Assembly: GCA_002221725.1 (NCBI GenBank)
Contig: NJFT01000044.1
Location: 159,449 to 223,448, forward strand
Source: Scedosporium boydii
Taxonomy: Eukaryota > Ascomycota > Sordariomycetes > Microascales > Microascaceae
Reading direction: 5' to 3'
Length of the DNA stretch: 64,000 nucleotides
The notes beneath the pieces are model-generated. The model made no database searches. It had not been told where the DNA came from and was given only the letters and a program-made list of their open reading frames with translations. The position numbers and the translations under genes were made by a program. Shown in pieces: positions 1 to 10,918 of the stretch (positions within the stretch are counted from its first letter, which is position 1; each line of letters opens with the position of its first letter).

Positions 1-511
1 ACCATTCCACGACTGTGTAAAGCATCACTTAGATCCTTCAAGTCACTCGACGTCCCAAAGCGACTATTCAAAGCGTTGAAGTCTTTGGCCCAGAAACCAT
101 GATAGCTGTCTCTATAAAGGGAAGTTGGAATGAGCCACTGGAGCATCGCGGGTTGGGTCTCTGTAGACTTACCCATCTGGATTACCAGCTGCGTCAATCT
201 GAGCGACGATGGGTGAGATCCAGATCTAGACTCGTTAGCAATGAACTGATCTCAGCGTAGGTGGGTAAGGAGTTCATTCGTACGGCGGTAAACCCCATGC
301 TCTGGATATAGTCAAGGTTGTTTACTAATCCTCGCCATGTTCCCCCGCAGTATTCGGCTCGTTGGCAAGAGGCGCTTGTTGAGCCGTCGGTCCTCGCGAA
401 GCGGTCAGTCAGAACTTGGTAGATAGACTGCTTGGCCCACTCGGAAGCGTTCAAAGCGGCCGCTGCTGCAATCCAGAGCCAGAGCGCGAGGAGAATCCCC
501 GAAGCCATCAT
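1..511 (-). CDS. Secreted alpha-amylase (GH13), 5' part only
   Basis: This is the N-terminal part of a secreted endo-acting alpha-amylase that hydrolyses starch alpha-1,4 links outside the cell. Exons on the minus strand are 511-284, 225-173 and 111-1, and the gene continues past the left edge. Exon 1 begins MMASG, carries a hydrophobic signal peptide ([14 protein letters not shown]) and then the family-typical [16 protein letters not shown] and YCGGTW. Splicing out 283-226 (GTACGA..TCTAG) gives [13 protein letters not shown], and removing 172-112 (GTAAGT..TATAG) restores [15 protein letters not shown], both classic GH13 subfamily 1 (Taka-amylase) blocks. Without the splice the frame reads into junk, so the introns are well supported. 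The catalytic Asp/Glu residues lie beyond the window. A TATA box sits about 80 nt upstream. The second Met is an alternative start. Confidence 0.93.
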
Positions 512-590
512 ACTGCAATGCGCAGAGCACTAAGAGTTGAGTGAATGCCCGTGAGAAATTATCGAGACAACCTGGCGCTCCGCTTTTTAG

Positions 591-600
591 ACTTTATAAA
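591..600 (-). promoter_or_regulatory. TATA box of the alpha-amylase gene
   Basis: On the minus strand this reads TTTATAAAGT, 80-90 nt upstream of the alpha-amylase start codon at 511, a usual TATA-to-ATG distance for highly expressed secreted enzymes of filamentous fungi. I did not identify a clear AmyR or CreA site array nearby. Confidence 0.6.
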
Positions 601-1651
601 CGAGAAGTCTAGGGCGTATTGCTGGGTTGACCAACCGCCGGCCATACAATACGTCCAGTCAATAAAAACGCCCGACGCGAAGGCATTCCGTTGGCACTGA
701 CTATATGCCCGAGATAAAACACGGTATTGCCGCGAGAATCATGCTTAACTGCAGGATCTGGGATCGCATTCGGCCTTACTCCGTTCCTCGGTACCAACCA
801 CAAAATCTATAGGAGCCAAATTAAGTTTGAGGAGATTCGCTTCTTTCGGGGCTATTCGAGTTGATTACGAGAAGAAAATCGATGCGTTGATTCGCAGCGT
901 GGAGTACGCGGAGAGGACTGACCAAATATTGGGAGATCTCATGGTTATCCATTCCGACGATGTTTCGTAGAGCAAGGGGAAGCGAAATCGGTAGTTGTAA
1001 ATCACTCGCCGCCTATAAGCGACAGGGTTCCGGCGTAGGCCCGAATCGAACAACAGTCCGTTGGTGTGTGAGACTGGGTGGGTCATGTTGACTGGTCAAA
1101 TTGTCGCCTCATATGGCGTTGGTGATCCCAAGATAAGTCATAGGTCCGAACGGTTGTTCTTTGCCCCGCACGAGACGTAGTAGCGTGGTCAGAACGCGGA
1201 GGTCAGACCTCGAAACGTGCGACTGGCCCCGCTAGGGAGCCCCTGGTTGTGGTTGAAAGAAAAGATTCGACCCGGTTTACTTCGTACAGACGAACTGATG
1301 CTGACGAATTCACCGGAGTCCGTCCAGTGTCGTGTAGTATACTACTTCGTAGCATAATGCAATGTAGCAGCAGCATCATGCCCGGGCGAGTTATACACAA
1401 TCGCCTTCTCGCCCCTCGGGCTGTTTCCGTTCTAAAAGAGATATCCTTAATCATACACCTCGGCCTCCAAAACTATCCCGTATCATATAACCTCGGTGAA
1501 AGTTCCTGCGATCTGATTGCGTACTTCCCAGTCGTAAGTAGAGGGGGACGATCTGAAAGTAATCATGCTGCGCGAATGCTGTACACGCGCTGCCAGGGGC
1601 AGTTCCCTTGACAAACGAAGACGTATTATCATTCTTGAAATTCCGACTTCG
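601..1651. other. Intergenic, no supported gene
   Basis: Between the amylase promoter and the HNH gene. Short open stretches occur on both strands (for example 609-803 and 865-1086 minus) but none shows a domain I recognise, and they are broken by stops. It may hold an old gene relic; I cannot name one. Confidence 0.5.
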
Positions 1652-2852
1652 TTAAACATGAATACTTTGGCAGCCGGCCCCGTACACAATCATCAGTCGC
1701 CGCGCAATCATTCCTTCCAGGTCAGATGATCCATTAGGTTTAATAATATCGTCGTCAAATCTACGGTCATAAATATACTTGTCCAACTTTTTGCCGATCC
1801 CACTTACCGAGAGGATCTTGGCGATTGCATGATGGGTGGCTAGCAAGTCTGGGTCGGAGGCCTCGATGCCTGCGTTTGCCTGCAAGGTAACGGGATCTCT
1901 AGGGCGAATAAACAATGTAGGGCAAGCTTCGACACGATACTCATTCGCGTTTGCCTGTAAGGAACAAAAAGTTCAGCAATGGTACGGGTTGTAATGGAAA
2001 AGTATGGCAGGTCTTACTGTTGCCACGAATACCAGGTCGAAAGAACCAAAGTCTCCATCGTGGTCGAGGCAGAATGTCATTGCGTTCCTCGGGGAATTAA
2101 TTGACGCCGGGCCAATCTTGCCATCGATGCGAGGAAAGTAGCGAAAGAGTGCCTCCCATACGATCATCTTGTCATGTACCTGTTGGGGATTATCTCCATC
2201 GAAGTGGCCAAGGGCGAATGGCAAGATATGGGCTGCCTTGGTCAGTGAAGTCCGCGCTTGTCCATCGCCCTGAACTAAGCCGTTATGAAATGAGGTCTTA
2301 TCTAGAAGACCGGAGCTAACACATCGATATCCATCCCTCTTCAGACACAGTTCCTTCAGGTGCTTTTGGTCATCTCGGGACGACGGCTCCACTCGCCACT
2401 CGTCGCTCTCCGCAACCTCTCGGATTTGACGGCAAGGCGACTCAACCGGTTGGGGTGTTTTCCCACCTGTCGCCTTACCTATAAAGGGTTAGAACCTCCG
2501 AGAGCAAATGTATCGGCTCCGAGTAGTTTAGGTACTCACAGGGAATCAAGACAGCCGTAATAAGATGCTCCGTTAGTTTCCGGAGTCCATAGTTCCGGTT
2601 CAGGGACAATATATCCTTCATTAGATTAATTTGTCCTCCTTTCGGCAAATACTTTAACAAGGTGCGCAGAAAAGGGACGGTGGTGTCGTCAGGGCCAGGT
2701 TGGTACCGGCTAAGACGCTCCTCTACGCGCGAGTGCAGATCGAGGAAGAGGCTCGCATCCGAGGCGGGGGATGACATTGGGGAGGAAGAGGCGTCATTCC
2801 CTGCAGATTGGGCCCCTGGGTGCGCAGCAACTGGAGGTAGGCTGGACGACAT
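1652..2852 (-). CDS. HNH-nuclease-domain protein (fungal HNH_2 type)
   Basis: Three exons (2852-2540, 2478-2018, 1954-1652) give a 358-residue protein. Introns of 61 and 63 nt have GTGAGT..TATAG and GTAAGA..TACAG ends, and both junctions keep the frame. The N-terminal third is Ser/Pro-rich with helices. The middle starts with a CLKRDGYRC block followed by KAAHILPFALG and later NAMTFCLDHDGDFGSFD, the pattern of the fungal HNH endonuclease-like domain: a Cys-rich beta-hairpin, His of the HI/HN motif and a C-terminal His. The tail (ATHHAIAKILSVSGIGKKLD) matches the conserved helical end of this family. Such proteins are numerous in Eurotiales and Pezizomycotina; their substrate is not known, so the nuclease activity is an inference from the fold. 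No neighbour suggests a role. Confidence 0.85.
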
Positions 2853-3845
2853 ATTTCGTGAGTGTCAGGAAGTATCAAGGGACAGAGGTTAGCTTTTGAA
2901 TGAGTGTTGGAAGCAGAAGTGCAGCAGTAGCAAATTGATGCTGGAGCTGTGTTTTGGAATGATTATTGCGCTTAGAATTCGCACCACGTAGGTTGTAACG
3001 CCCGTTCCGCACGAGAGGGCATTACGTGATGCTTGATACATGTGATGATGTAGTAATCCCCTTTAAGTTCCGTTCTAAAGGAGAGAACGCGAAACTGCTG
3101 CGGCCGCGATAGGGACGAGGAATAGGCGATATGAATTGTTTCTATGATGGTGCACTCAATGGGAAAATGAGACGCCGTCGTTCCGGCCGATGCCCCAAGC
3201 CTCGGCGCGGTAGTTAGTTTCGATGAAGGACGAACTGGCTTCCCACAACTACGCCTAATACCTATGGCTGGATGGCGCGGGTCAATCTTGGATTTTCTGC
3301 ACTGGGGCTGCAATCCGAAGCATGCTAACACCGTCTGGGAAAGAATGCGAGCGTCATTGTTCACGAAATTGGTGGTCGTCATCACAGTGTACTTTACGCG
3401 TTCCGCATGGTTCGCAAATTCTAGTCCAAGGATGTTGAGTTAAGAATATGGGTCACATGGGAATCGCTAGATTATGCAGCTCACTTGCCTACCACTTACC
3501 CAACACTAAAGTGTGTGGGTGGGGTGGGCTCGTAAGAATAAATCGTATTCAACAACTCAATCCCGAGCGAGGTTGACGTCAGCTCTCAGTGTTTGTTTCA
3601 AGCGATGAATAGATGCAAGAATGTTCGTGGTACATTCGTTCCCTCCATGAAGTATTACTACGTATTATCATCACTAGTCTCCATCACGCCACGACTGGAA
3701 TCAGGGCTCAGTTGGCACCTTAGAGCGTGGTAGGCTCAGGGCATGTATAATGTGACGCCGTCCTTGAACTCCTAATTACAAAACAATACTCAATTGTAAA
3801 TCTCAACTTCTTTCCAGCCACTGCTTCTGCATCGACAATCTCAAC
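2853..3845. other. Intergenic between divergent genes
   Basis: Shared upstream region of the HNH gene (minus) and the FAD monooxygenase gene (plus). A 137-codon open stretch on the minus strand (2972-3385) has no recognisable domain and is not called. The last 60 bases before 3846 are CT/CA-rich, as in fungal 5' leaders. Confidence 0.5.
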
Positions 3846-5096
3846 ATGGCAGAAACCCGTCGCCATTTCCTCGAAGGCAAAAAAATCATTGTAGCCGGCG
3901 CCGGCATGGCTGGCCTCGCGTTCGTCACCGGGCTACGCAAACAGTGGGATTCAACCCTCAAATTTCCCGAGGTGATAATCTACGAGCGGGATGCGAAAGA
4001 CACTGCCATTTCCCGGCAGGGGTTCTCCTTATCCCTCGCAGGATTCGACGAGACTGGTGGCCTTTACGCTCTCAGGCAGCTGGGCCTTCTCGATGACATC
4101 CTTCCCCATGTCATTCTAGGGCTTGACGGGACGGGCAGTTTCAAAATTTGGAATAGCGACTTCTCGCAAATCATGAGTGTTCGATTCAAGCCCGCCAAGG
4201 GTCTCCCATCGTCCGGTATCCGCATCGCGCGCAAAGACCTGAGGAAGGTGTTAATTAACGCGGGAGAAAGCTCTGTCACGTGGGGCACCGCCTGCAAGTC
4301 TGCTCGGAAGCTCGACAACAGGAAAATGGTCGTGACTATAGAGCGACAGGACACCAAAGAGACGGTTGAAGAAGAATGCGACCTGCTTATTGCCGCGGAT
4401 GGAGCTAACAGCCGTCTGAGGATGTCGCTTCGGCCGAATGACGTTCTGCACTATCTAGGCGCCGTCCAGATGGGAGGATCTGCAAAGTTCGAAGAGGGAT
4501 TGCCGTCCCCCGTCGGCCAGAACTGGGGAATGACTATGTCCGGCCAGGGAGTCGCGTGCTTCATCTCGCCGGTAGACCAGAAATCTCTCGTCTGGGCACT
4601 GAGCTGCGTCGAGAATGAGCGTGTCCCGGTTAACGATAAGTCCTTGGATGAACAGCGTCGAGAGGTTATCGAGGAGTCACTGAAACTGGGTCATATGTTC
4701 ACTGAGCCCTTCCCAACTATTGTTCGAGCCACAGAGATCGATACAGTTTTTGCACAGCCCGCCAAGGACAAGCAGCCCTTTAGCCACGATATATCTACTA
4801 GTGGGCCTGTCGTGTTTCTTGGCGATGCGAATCATGCCGTCAGTCCCTTTGCTGGGTATGGGGCTAGCCTGGCACTGAAAGATGGCTGGGATTTGGCGGA
4901 GCAGCTCTGTCAGGCGCAGAACCTCGAAGACGCGCTCCTTGCGTATGACAAGATTAGTGTACCGAGGGCGAAGAAGGCTCTTGATACAGCCCACTCGCGG
5001 GTCTCTTCGTTTCACAGTACTGGACTGAGATATTTCTTCTTCAGGCTGTCCTTGACTATCATGGGGCTCATTCTTCGCATTACTGGACAGAGCTGA
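3846..5096 (+). CDS. FAD-dependent monooxygenase (PF01494 / TetX-like)
   Basis: A single-exon 416-residue flavoprotein of the aromatic-hydroxylase/TetX group, using FAD and NAD(P)H to hydroxylate a small substrate. The dinucleotide-binding GAGMAG lies at residues 18-23 after a beta-strand, an acidic ERD ends the second strand (near residue 48), LLIAADGANSRLR is the conserved DG motif, and GDANHAVSPFAGYGA near residue 326 is the GD motif that contacts the FAD ribityl chain. The C-terminus has a hydrophobic segment (YFFFRLSLTIMGLIL), so membrane association is possible. Start ATG sits in CAACATGG, a good fungal context. There is no adjacent polyketide or peptide synthase, so this is not evidently part of a secondary-metabolite cluster; the substrate is unknown. 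Confidence 0.9.
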   Translation: MAETRRHFLEGKKIIVAGAGMAGLAFVTGLRKQWDSTLKFPEVIIYERDAKDTAISRQGFSLSLAGFDETGGLYALRQLGLLDDILPHVILGLDGTGSFKIWNSDFSQIMSVRFKPAKGLPSSGIRIARKDLRKVLINAGESSVTWGTACKSARKLDNRKMVVTIERQDTKETVEEECDLLIAADGANSRLRMSLRPNDVLHYLGAVQMGGSAKFEEGLPSPVGQNWGMTMSGQGVACFISPVDQKSLVWALSCVENERVPVNDKSLDEQRREVIEESLKLGHMFTEPFPTIVRATEIDTVFAQPAKDKQPFSHDISTSGPVVFLGDANHAVSPFAGYGASLALKDGWDLAEQLCQAQNLEDALLAYDKISVPRAKKALDTAHSRVSSFHSTGLRYFFFRLSLTIMGLILRITGQS

Positions 5097-6620
5097 TTTC
5101 CGACTCGTTTACTTTAGATGGATGTAATAGGTCTAGATGCTGGTGAAGGCGGCCGCGTGCTGGATGATAATTGTCGATTATGTGTTTCAGCTGCACCACT
5201 CCTCTCCGGAGATAACTTGATGAACAAAGAAATGAGGAAGCAAGCGTCCGTGAAGCGAATGCTCCACGTCGCATACGGATCTCTTGATGCCCTTGATATC
5301 GGTGCTGCTACTGGAAGGGGAATTCAACCTGTCGACAGAAGAAGTGTAGGGGTGGCCGTGCCTGGGTCTAGTCGTACCACAGAGTATTTTGGCCGCTCAT
5401 CGTGTTCTAACTGTGATTCTCTCGGTAAATGGAACTTGAGAAAGCTAGACAAATATCATTATGAGTGCAAATCCGAGGACACAAATGCCAAGCTTGATGG
5501 ACCTTCTGACCTGCCAATCTTGTATTACAGGCCACAGGGCAGGGCGGATTAAGGGCCTGGTATTTATAGGAGTACCGATGTAATGTAGTTTGAATGAGGA
5601 ATTCAATATGACTGCCTTTTCAGCGACGTTGGGTCATTGAAGTTGAGAATCGTGCCAACGGCGTGGTGCCATATCCAGGTGATATGATATTACTATCTTC
5701 GTTACCAATGTGCTCTATTAGTGCAATATGTGCTTCCCATCACTACGCTCGGAATGCGTCCGCTTCAGCTGTAATTTAAAGTATGCTCACCATCACAGTC
5801 ACGGTTCGAACCCTGTTATAATAAACAATAGCTGGCTGTGATCGGTCATCAGGGAGCACTAAACACTATGCACGTATACCTCATGCAGGGGACCGGAGAT
5901 GGCTCCCGGAGTCCTCATTTCGCCCGAATGCGAATAGACAACAATCGGGTGCTATCAGTAAATCAAAGCCGCGGCTTGTAGCCGTAGTCAACTATATTCT
6001 TAGTTTTCAAACAGATGTCTATATTCCATTGAGTAGTATTATGCTTGTAGATATGATGATCGTTAGAGAGGATAGCCGGGAAGAGTTAGAATCGGACACG
6101 TCGGCCCAGGCGAGTGGGGGTTGTGGACTTATGTGAGGAGACAGCGGATGCTGTTTTCAAATCGGATCATCCAGTGCATTGCATCCACTGCAATGATGAA
6201 CTCCGACCCCAGGATTGCGTGCCATTCCCCGCTTCCGAATTAGTTTCTGGGGCACACCGCCGGAGCCAAGGAGTATTCACCGGCCGGACGCCAAGAGGGC
6301 AAAATGACGCGATGACAGGCTCCTGTCCGACGCTGGCAAGATGCCTTTACCCCACGGGAGGAGCCTCGAAAATTATGAAGCCGATTGGCTCCTCCCACCG
6401 TATCTCGTTTCTGATCCTTTGTGATTTCAAACCAGGCCTTATTCCGACTGGGTACGGGTACGGACGACGGCTCTGACGCATTAGGAAGGTCGCGTCTTGC
6501 AAGATCCAAAATGTAGTACACAATCGGGAGCTGGACAGCTCGATTCAGGCATATTATAAGACTATTTCGCCGCCCTCTTCTATCGGCCGCCTCTCCCAAT
6601 GTTTGGCCCACACAGTTTTT
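5097..6620. other. Intergenic, no supported gene
   Basis: About 1.5 kb. A 144-codon open stretch at 5118-5552 (+) has no recognised domain. The open stretch at 6240-6935 (-) is mostly antisense to the first exon of the peptidase gene and is rejected. Nothing else is supported. Confidence 0.5.
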
Positions 6621-8849
6621 ATGCGCATCACCACAGCAATGCGCCCCATTATCCTCGTCGCCCTTGCCGCATGCGCTACCGCTTGCCAGCGTGACTTCGT
6701 CCCGTCCCCCCACACTCACCGTAAACGTGTAGCAAAACGTAACGACGCCTGGCCTCCCGTTCTGACCGAACACGAGACTATCCTCGTTAATAGCTTCGAC
6801 AATGTCTCCGTTGATGCGTGGTCGTACTACTACGGCAGGCAGAACAAGCTCGCCGGCTTCGGCAAGGAGGCAGCCCAGTGGACTGCGGACCGGTGGGCAG
6901 AGAACGGCGCCGTAAGCGAGCTGAAAGAGTATCATGTCTACTTACGTTATCCCGTCAGCGCGTCGCTGCACTTTACCGGCGCCGATGGTGAGACGGAGAA
7001 GGTTAAGCTTCGGGAGGATGTCCTGGAGGAGGATGAAGTGACGGGGTGGGATGAGATTTCGCAGCAGACCTGGCTGGGGTATTCGCCGAGCGGGCGGGCT
7101 GAGGCGGAATACGTATACGTTGGGTGAGCTTTTCTTCGTTGTTGCTCCTCTTTCGAGCACCATTCAGTGAGCCGCGCAGACTAACAGAGCATCAGCCGTG
7201 GCTCTATCGCCGACTTTCAAGCTGTTGTGGGCAAGGGTGTGGAAATCAAGGGCAAAATTGCCCTCATCCGCTACGGTGGCCTGTTCCGCGGTCTCAAAGT
7301 CAAAAACGCCCAGGACTTTGGCGCCATCGCGGCCGTCATCTTCACAGACCCCATTGACGATGGCGAGATCACCACCACGAATGGTTACGCGGCCTACCCC
7401 GATGGCCCGGCACGCAACCCTTCATCAGTGCAAAAGGGCTCGACGCTCTTCCTGTCGACGTCCCCTGGCGATCCCACGACACCAGGATATCCGTCTCATG
7501 AGGGTGCACCTCGAGCTGACCCATCGAATGTCCTTCCGCGAATCCCGTCGCTGCCTCTCTCATACGGAGCTGCTGAGCCTCTCCTGCAAGCGCTCAATGG
7601 CCACGGGTTATCTGGGGAAGCTGTGAATCGTACTGGTTGGGTTGGGGGGTTGGACGCGGGGTATTTCACTGGCCCAGCACCGGGAGCGAAGCTTACTCTG
7701 GACGTCAAGTCGCGTGATGCGATTGCTCCCATTCATAACGTCATTGGCTGGATCAACGGCACGAACGCCGACGAGACCATCGTCATCGGCAACCACCGCG
7801 ACACGTGGATGATCGGTGGCAACGCAGATCCGAACTCTGGCTCCGCCGTGCTCGTCGAATTCACGCGCGCCATAAACAAACTGCGCGCTACCGGCTGGCA
7901 GCCAAAGCGCAATATTGTGCTAGCGTCATGGGACGCCGAGGAGTGGGGGCTCATCGGCTCTGTCGAGTGGGTCGAGGAGCATACCAACTGGCTCACCGAA
8001 ACAGCTGTTGCCTATCTTAATGTCGACGTGGCTGTAGCCGGTCCTCACCAGGGCCTCTCTGCGACGCCCGAGCTTCACGGCGTCGCGCTAGACACGTTCA
8101 AAAAGGTCATCCACCCGAACTTCGGAGCGTATAACATCTCGCTCTACGATTCGTGGTACGATATTTCCGGTGGCGTCATTGGCATTCTTGGCTCCGGGTC
8201 GGATTTCACGGGCTTTCTGCATCGCGGCATTGGCTCGCTCGACATCAGTAGCTACGGGGGCCCCAATGATCCCATCTGGCACTATCACTCCAATTACGAT
8301 ACGTACCATTGGATGGCGACGTGGGGGGACCCCGGGTTCCATGTACATGCAGCGCAGGGTCAATTTCTCGCGCTGCTGGCTTACCATCTTGCATCCGACG
8401 ACATCCTACCGATCGACGTCCAGAACTATGGCGTTGAGCTACGTGCGTACTACGACAACCTCGTCGAGTTTTTGGTGGGGGAAAATGCAGATATCGACCT
8501 CTCCGAGCTGGATGCTGCTATCGAGCTGTTCAAGCACAGCGCCGACGGGGTTAAGGCGCTCGAGCGTCAAGCTGTCAAGGCTGGGGACGAGGAGCTGAAG
8601 AGGGTTGTGAATCACAGGTATCGCGATTTCCAGAGAGGCTTTGTCTCTCAGGGAGGATTGCCGAGTCGCGAGTTTTACAGGCATGTCGTGCCAGCTCCGG
8701 GGTTGGATACGGGGTACGCAGCAGTGACGTTTCCGGGGATCACGGAGGGGGTGCAATATGCTGTAAGCGGGGACCTAAGTGTCGCAAGGGAGTGGGTGAA
8801 AAGGACGGCCAAGGGGATCGTAGTCGCCGCGCGGATTCTCGCGACTTAA
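6621..8849 (+). CDS. Secreted glutamate carboxypeptidase II-like peptidase (M28B, PA + TFR dimerisation domains)
   Basis: Exons 6621-7123 and 7196-8849 give 718 residues; the 72-nt intron (GTGAGC..ATCAG) joins YVG to RGSIADFQ. The N-terminus has a signal sequence (IILVALAACATA). A protease-associated domain covers roughly residues 130-300, the zinc peptidase domain 320-560 and a transferrin-receptor-like dimerisation domain the C-terminus. The di-zinc ligands of human GCPII are all matched: GNHRDTW (His, ~366), NADPNSGSA (Asp), WDAEEWG (the catalytic Glu and the ligand Glu, ~413-417), YLNVDVAV (Asp) and HYHSNYDTYH (His, ~530). It should therefore be an active carboxypeptidase/aminopeptidase acting in the vacuole or outside the cell. 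An open frame extends a few codons upstream without an ATG; the second ATG (6639) is a possible start. Family length is about 700-750, so it is complete. Confidence 0.92.
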
Positions 8850-9779
8850 GAGTGTTACTCCCAACATGCTTCGTTTTGAGCTAGGAATGCACATGCATAA
8901 CGCACAGGTAATGAGTCCAGATTGACCCTCAAGATTGGTCTCACTGCCCTAGAGTGAATAAAAGAGTAGCATAGTAATTTAACTAAATCTTAATACAGCA
9001 TACAAGAATCGCCCTTGGCTAAAAAGGGTTCATGCGACTTCACTTCGAGTGTAAAAGACTGTGTGTGTGTCTGTCCTTGAACGATGAACCGGGTTATCGT
9101 CACCAGGTTCTGTTCCCTCTTAACATTAACGCGATGAAACCAAGCCCCGCCGGTCCCCCCTCCCTTGATAGGGGTGGAACACAGACATCATCAAAGAAAC
9201 TTGTTGGAGCCCCTCGCCTCTCATCACCATCAATGTCCCACCTCACTCAGGCCCTTCGATCACCTTTCAAACACCTCTATCTGCGATAGCCCTCGGTTTC
9301 TGTTATGGGGTACGATCAAGACGAATTCGGCCTTCTTTTGGACGACTACACGTCTTCTGGAATGCTACTGTCCCGCAGGCTCCCGATAGCGGCTGGCCTT
9401 CGATCACCCAAGGGAAACTTGGCCGACCTCAAGCGGAGCGAGACGGTTATTGACCAACTTCGCACCAGACAGGTTGAGGGTTGAGGGTATTCGACATTAT
9501 TTGGTTTGCAGCCTAGGTAAAATACGAAAAATACTCTCCTCGGCGACTGCACCCAAGCCAATGGCAGTGTGAATGACATTGCATTAACGCTCGAGATCTC
9601 CCACGAACACTTGGATGCTACAGAAAAACCTGCGAGACCACTATTATGTTCGCAAAGATCCGCGAGTCCATCCAAGTCTCCTTGTTGGGTCGCGCTGTAG
9701 CCAAGCGCAGCGCCGTGCCCTTCGTAGAAAGGCTCACCGGAAAAGTTCAAACCAAGGAATTCTTCGAGACCAGCCGAGT
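8850..9779. other. Intergenic / upstream part of the chitinase relic
   Basis: Downstream of the peptidase gene. The piece from about 9300 may contain the decayed N-terminus of the chitinase relic that is recognisable from 9780, but I could not align it to the family by eye. Confidence 0.4.
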
Positions 9780-10330
9780 TGCCACCACGAACTGCCAGAC
9801 GGTCCGACCCCCAGTCTGGGAAGTCGGGCGATAATTGATGATCCCCATCCCAGCGCTGCAGCATCAGTGCCACGGATTTCTACAAGTCCAGCACCGGAAA
9901 GAGCCTCTGGGGCAAACTCATGCCGAAGCAGCATGTCTGTTGATCGACAGATGACCTTCCAGACTGTAAGTTAACAGACACCGTCTCACTCTCGTGCAGA
10001 GGCTAACCACTAAGCCTCACGATTTGACCAAATCCCGACGCTGATGGGAACTGCCATTGCTCCATCGAGGTTAAAAGGACTTGGCGTGTTGGGACTATTA
10101 TGCTGATGCGAATTACGTCATGGTCAGCGATATTGAGACCTTCGACAAGAACACAGAAGGTTTCACTGGCTGTGGATATCTTCGATCGGGACAGGAGATC
10201 TGCTTGTCCAAGGGCGAACCTCTCACGTCTAACCTATTTCCAATGCCATTTGCGGTCCTCAGAAGCCTCAAGGAGGGCCCCACGGCAGCAAGAACCTCTC
10301 GGGATTTGAACATCACGGAAAGCGACTGGA
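9780..10330 (+). pseudogene. Relic of a LysM-containing GH18 (subgroup C) chitinase
   Basis: Translated in pieces, this stretch shows two successive LysM domains typical of fungal subgroup C chitinases. The first piece includes SISATDFYKSSTGK and PKQHVC and ends at a credible GTAAGT donor (9966); the second, after a TAAG acceptor, includes PNPDADGNC, then in another frame DIETFDKNTEGFTG and GQEICLSKGEP, then in a third frame NAICGPQ. In-frame stops interrupt the first LysM, and at least two frame changes are needed across the second. No GH18 catalytic domain follows before the ABC transporter gene, so the enzyme part is deleted or too decayed to see. I read it as a dead fragment. Chitinases of this class bind chitin through the LysM pair and are secreted. 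Confidence 0.6.
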
Positions 10331-10918
10331 CCAGTCATGGTCCTGACTCGCTGGAACCAGGATCTTTTCCAAACAAGAGTCTCACTTGCCCACTCATGCG
10401 TAATATCATCCTCCTCGAAGTATGACTCGGAATTGGTACGGCTTAGCGAAGCCAGTTGAAAAAGATGCAAGAAGTATGACTGTCGCTGGCCAACCTGTGT
10501 CTTTTTTGTTATGTCGATTTAGGCAGCAATTCCCCGGGTTTCCCAGAAGCCCTAAATGGATCGACTGATTGGCAGTCCGACGTTGCACGACCATAAGCAC
10601 TAGCTCACCGATGAGAGTCAGACTGTCGTAATTCCACTCGGGGTACGCGGCACAGAGGGAATACGATGACCGTCACACTCACACAGCAGCCGCCTGGAAA
10701 CGGTACTGATTCCCCTTTAACTAGCCGCTTCCTGGTCTCCTGGTCTGTCCGACACACCTCAATTCCTTCCTGAAGTTTGGCGTCGCATTCGAGCCACCAA
10801 CTAGATTTCTTTTTCGAAATTATCCCTGTGCCTTTCCCGGCCGTTAACTAGATTGCATGTGAAAGCGCCTTACCTCCTAAATTAATTTTATTTTCACTGA
10901 GCTTGCAAAACTGAAATC
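10331..10918. other. Intergenic, ABC transporter promoter
   Basis: No gene seen. The 3' part precedes the ABC transporter start at 10919 and contains an AT-rich patch (AATTAATTTTATTTTC) about 40 nt upstream of the ATG. Confidence 0.5.

Noticed and set aside
2972..3385. 137-codon open stretch in the promoter region of two genes
   Set aside because: Low plausibility by composition and lies in a divergent promoter; no family recognised.
5118..5552. 144-codon open stretch after the FAD monooxygenase
   Set aside because: No domain, no clear start context or splice structure.
6240..6935. 231-codon open stretch on the minus strand
   Set aside because: The part over 6621-6935 is antisense to the first exon of the M28 peptidase; composition is that of a shadow frame and no domain is seen.
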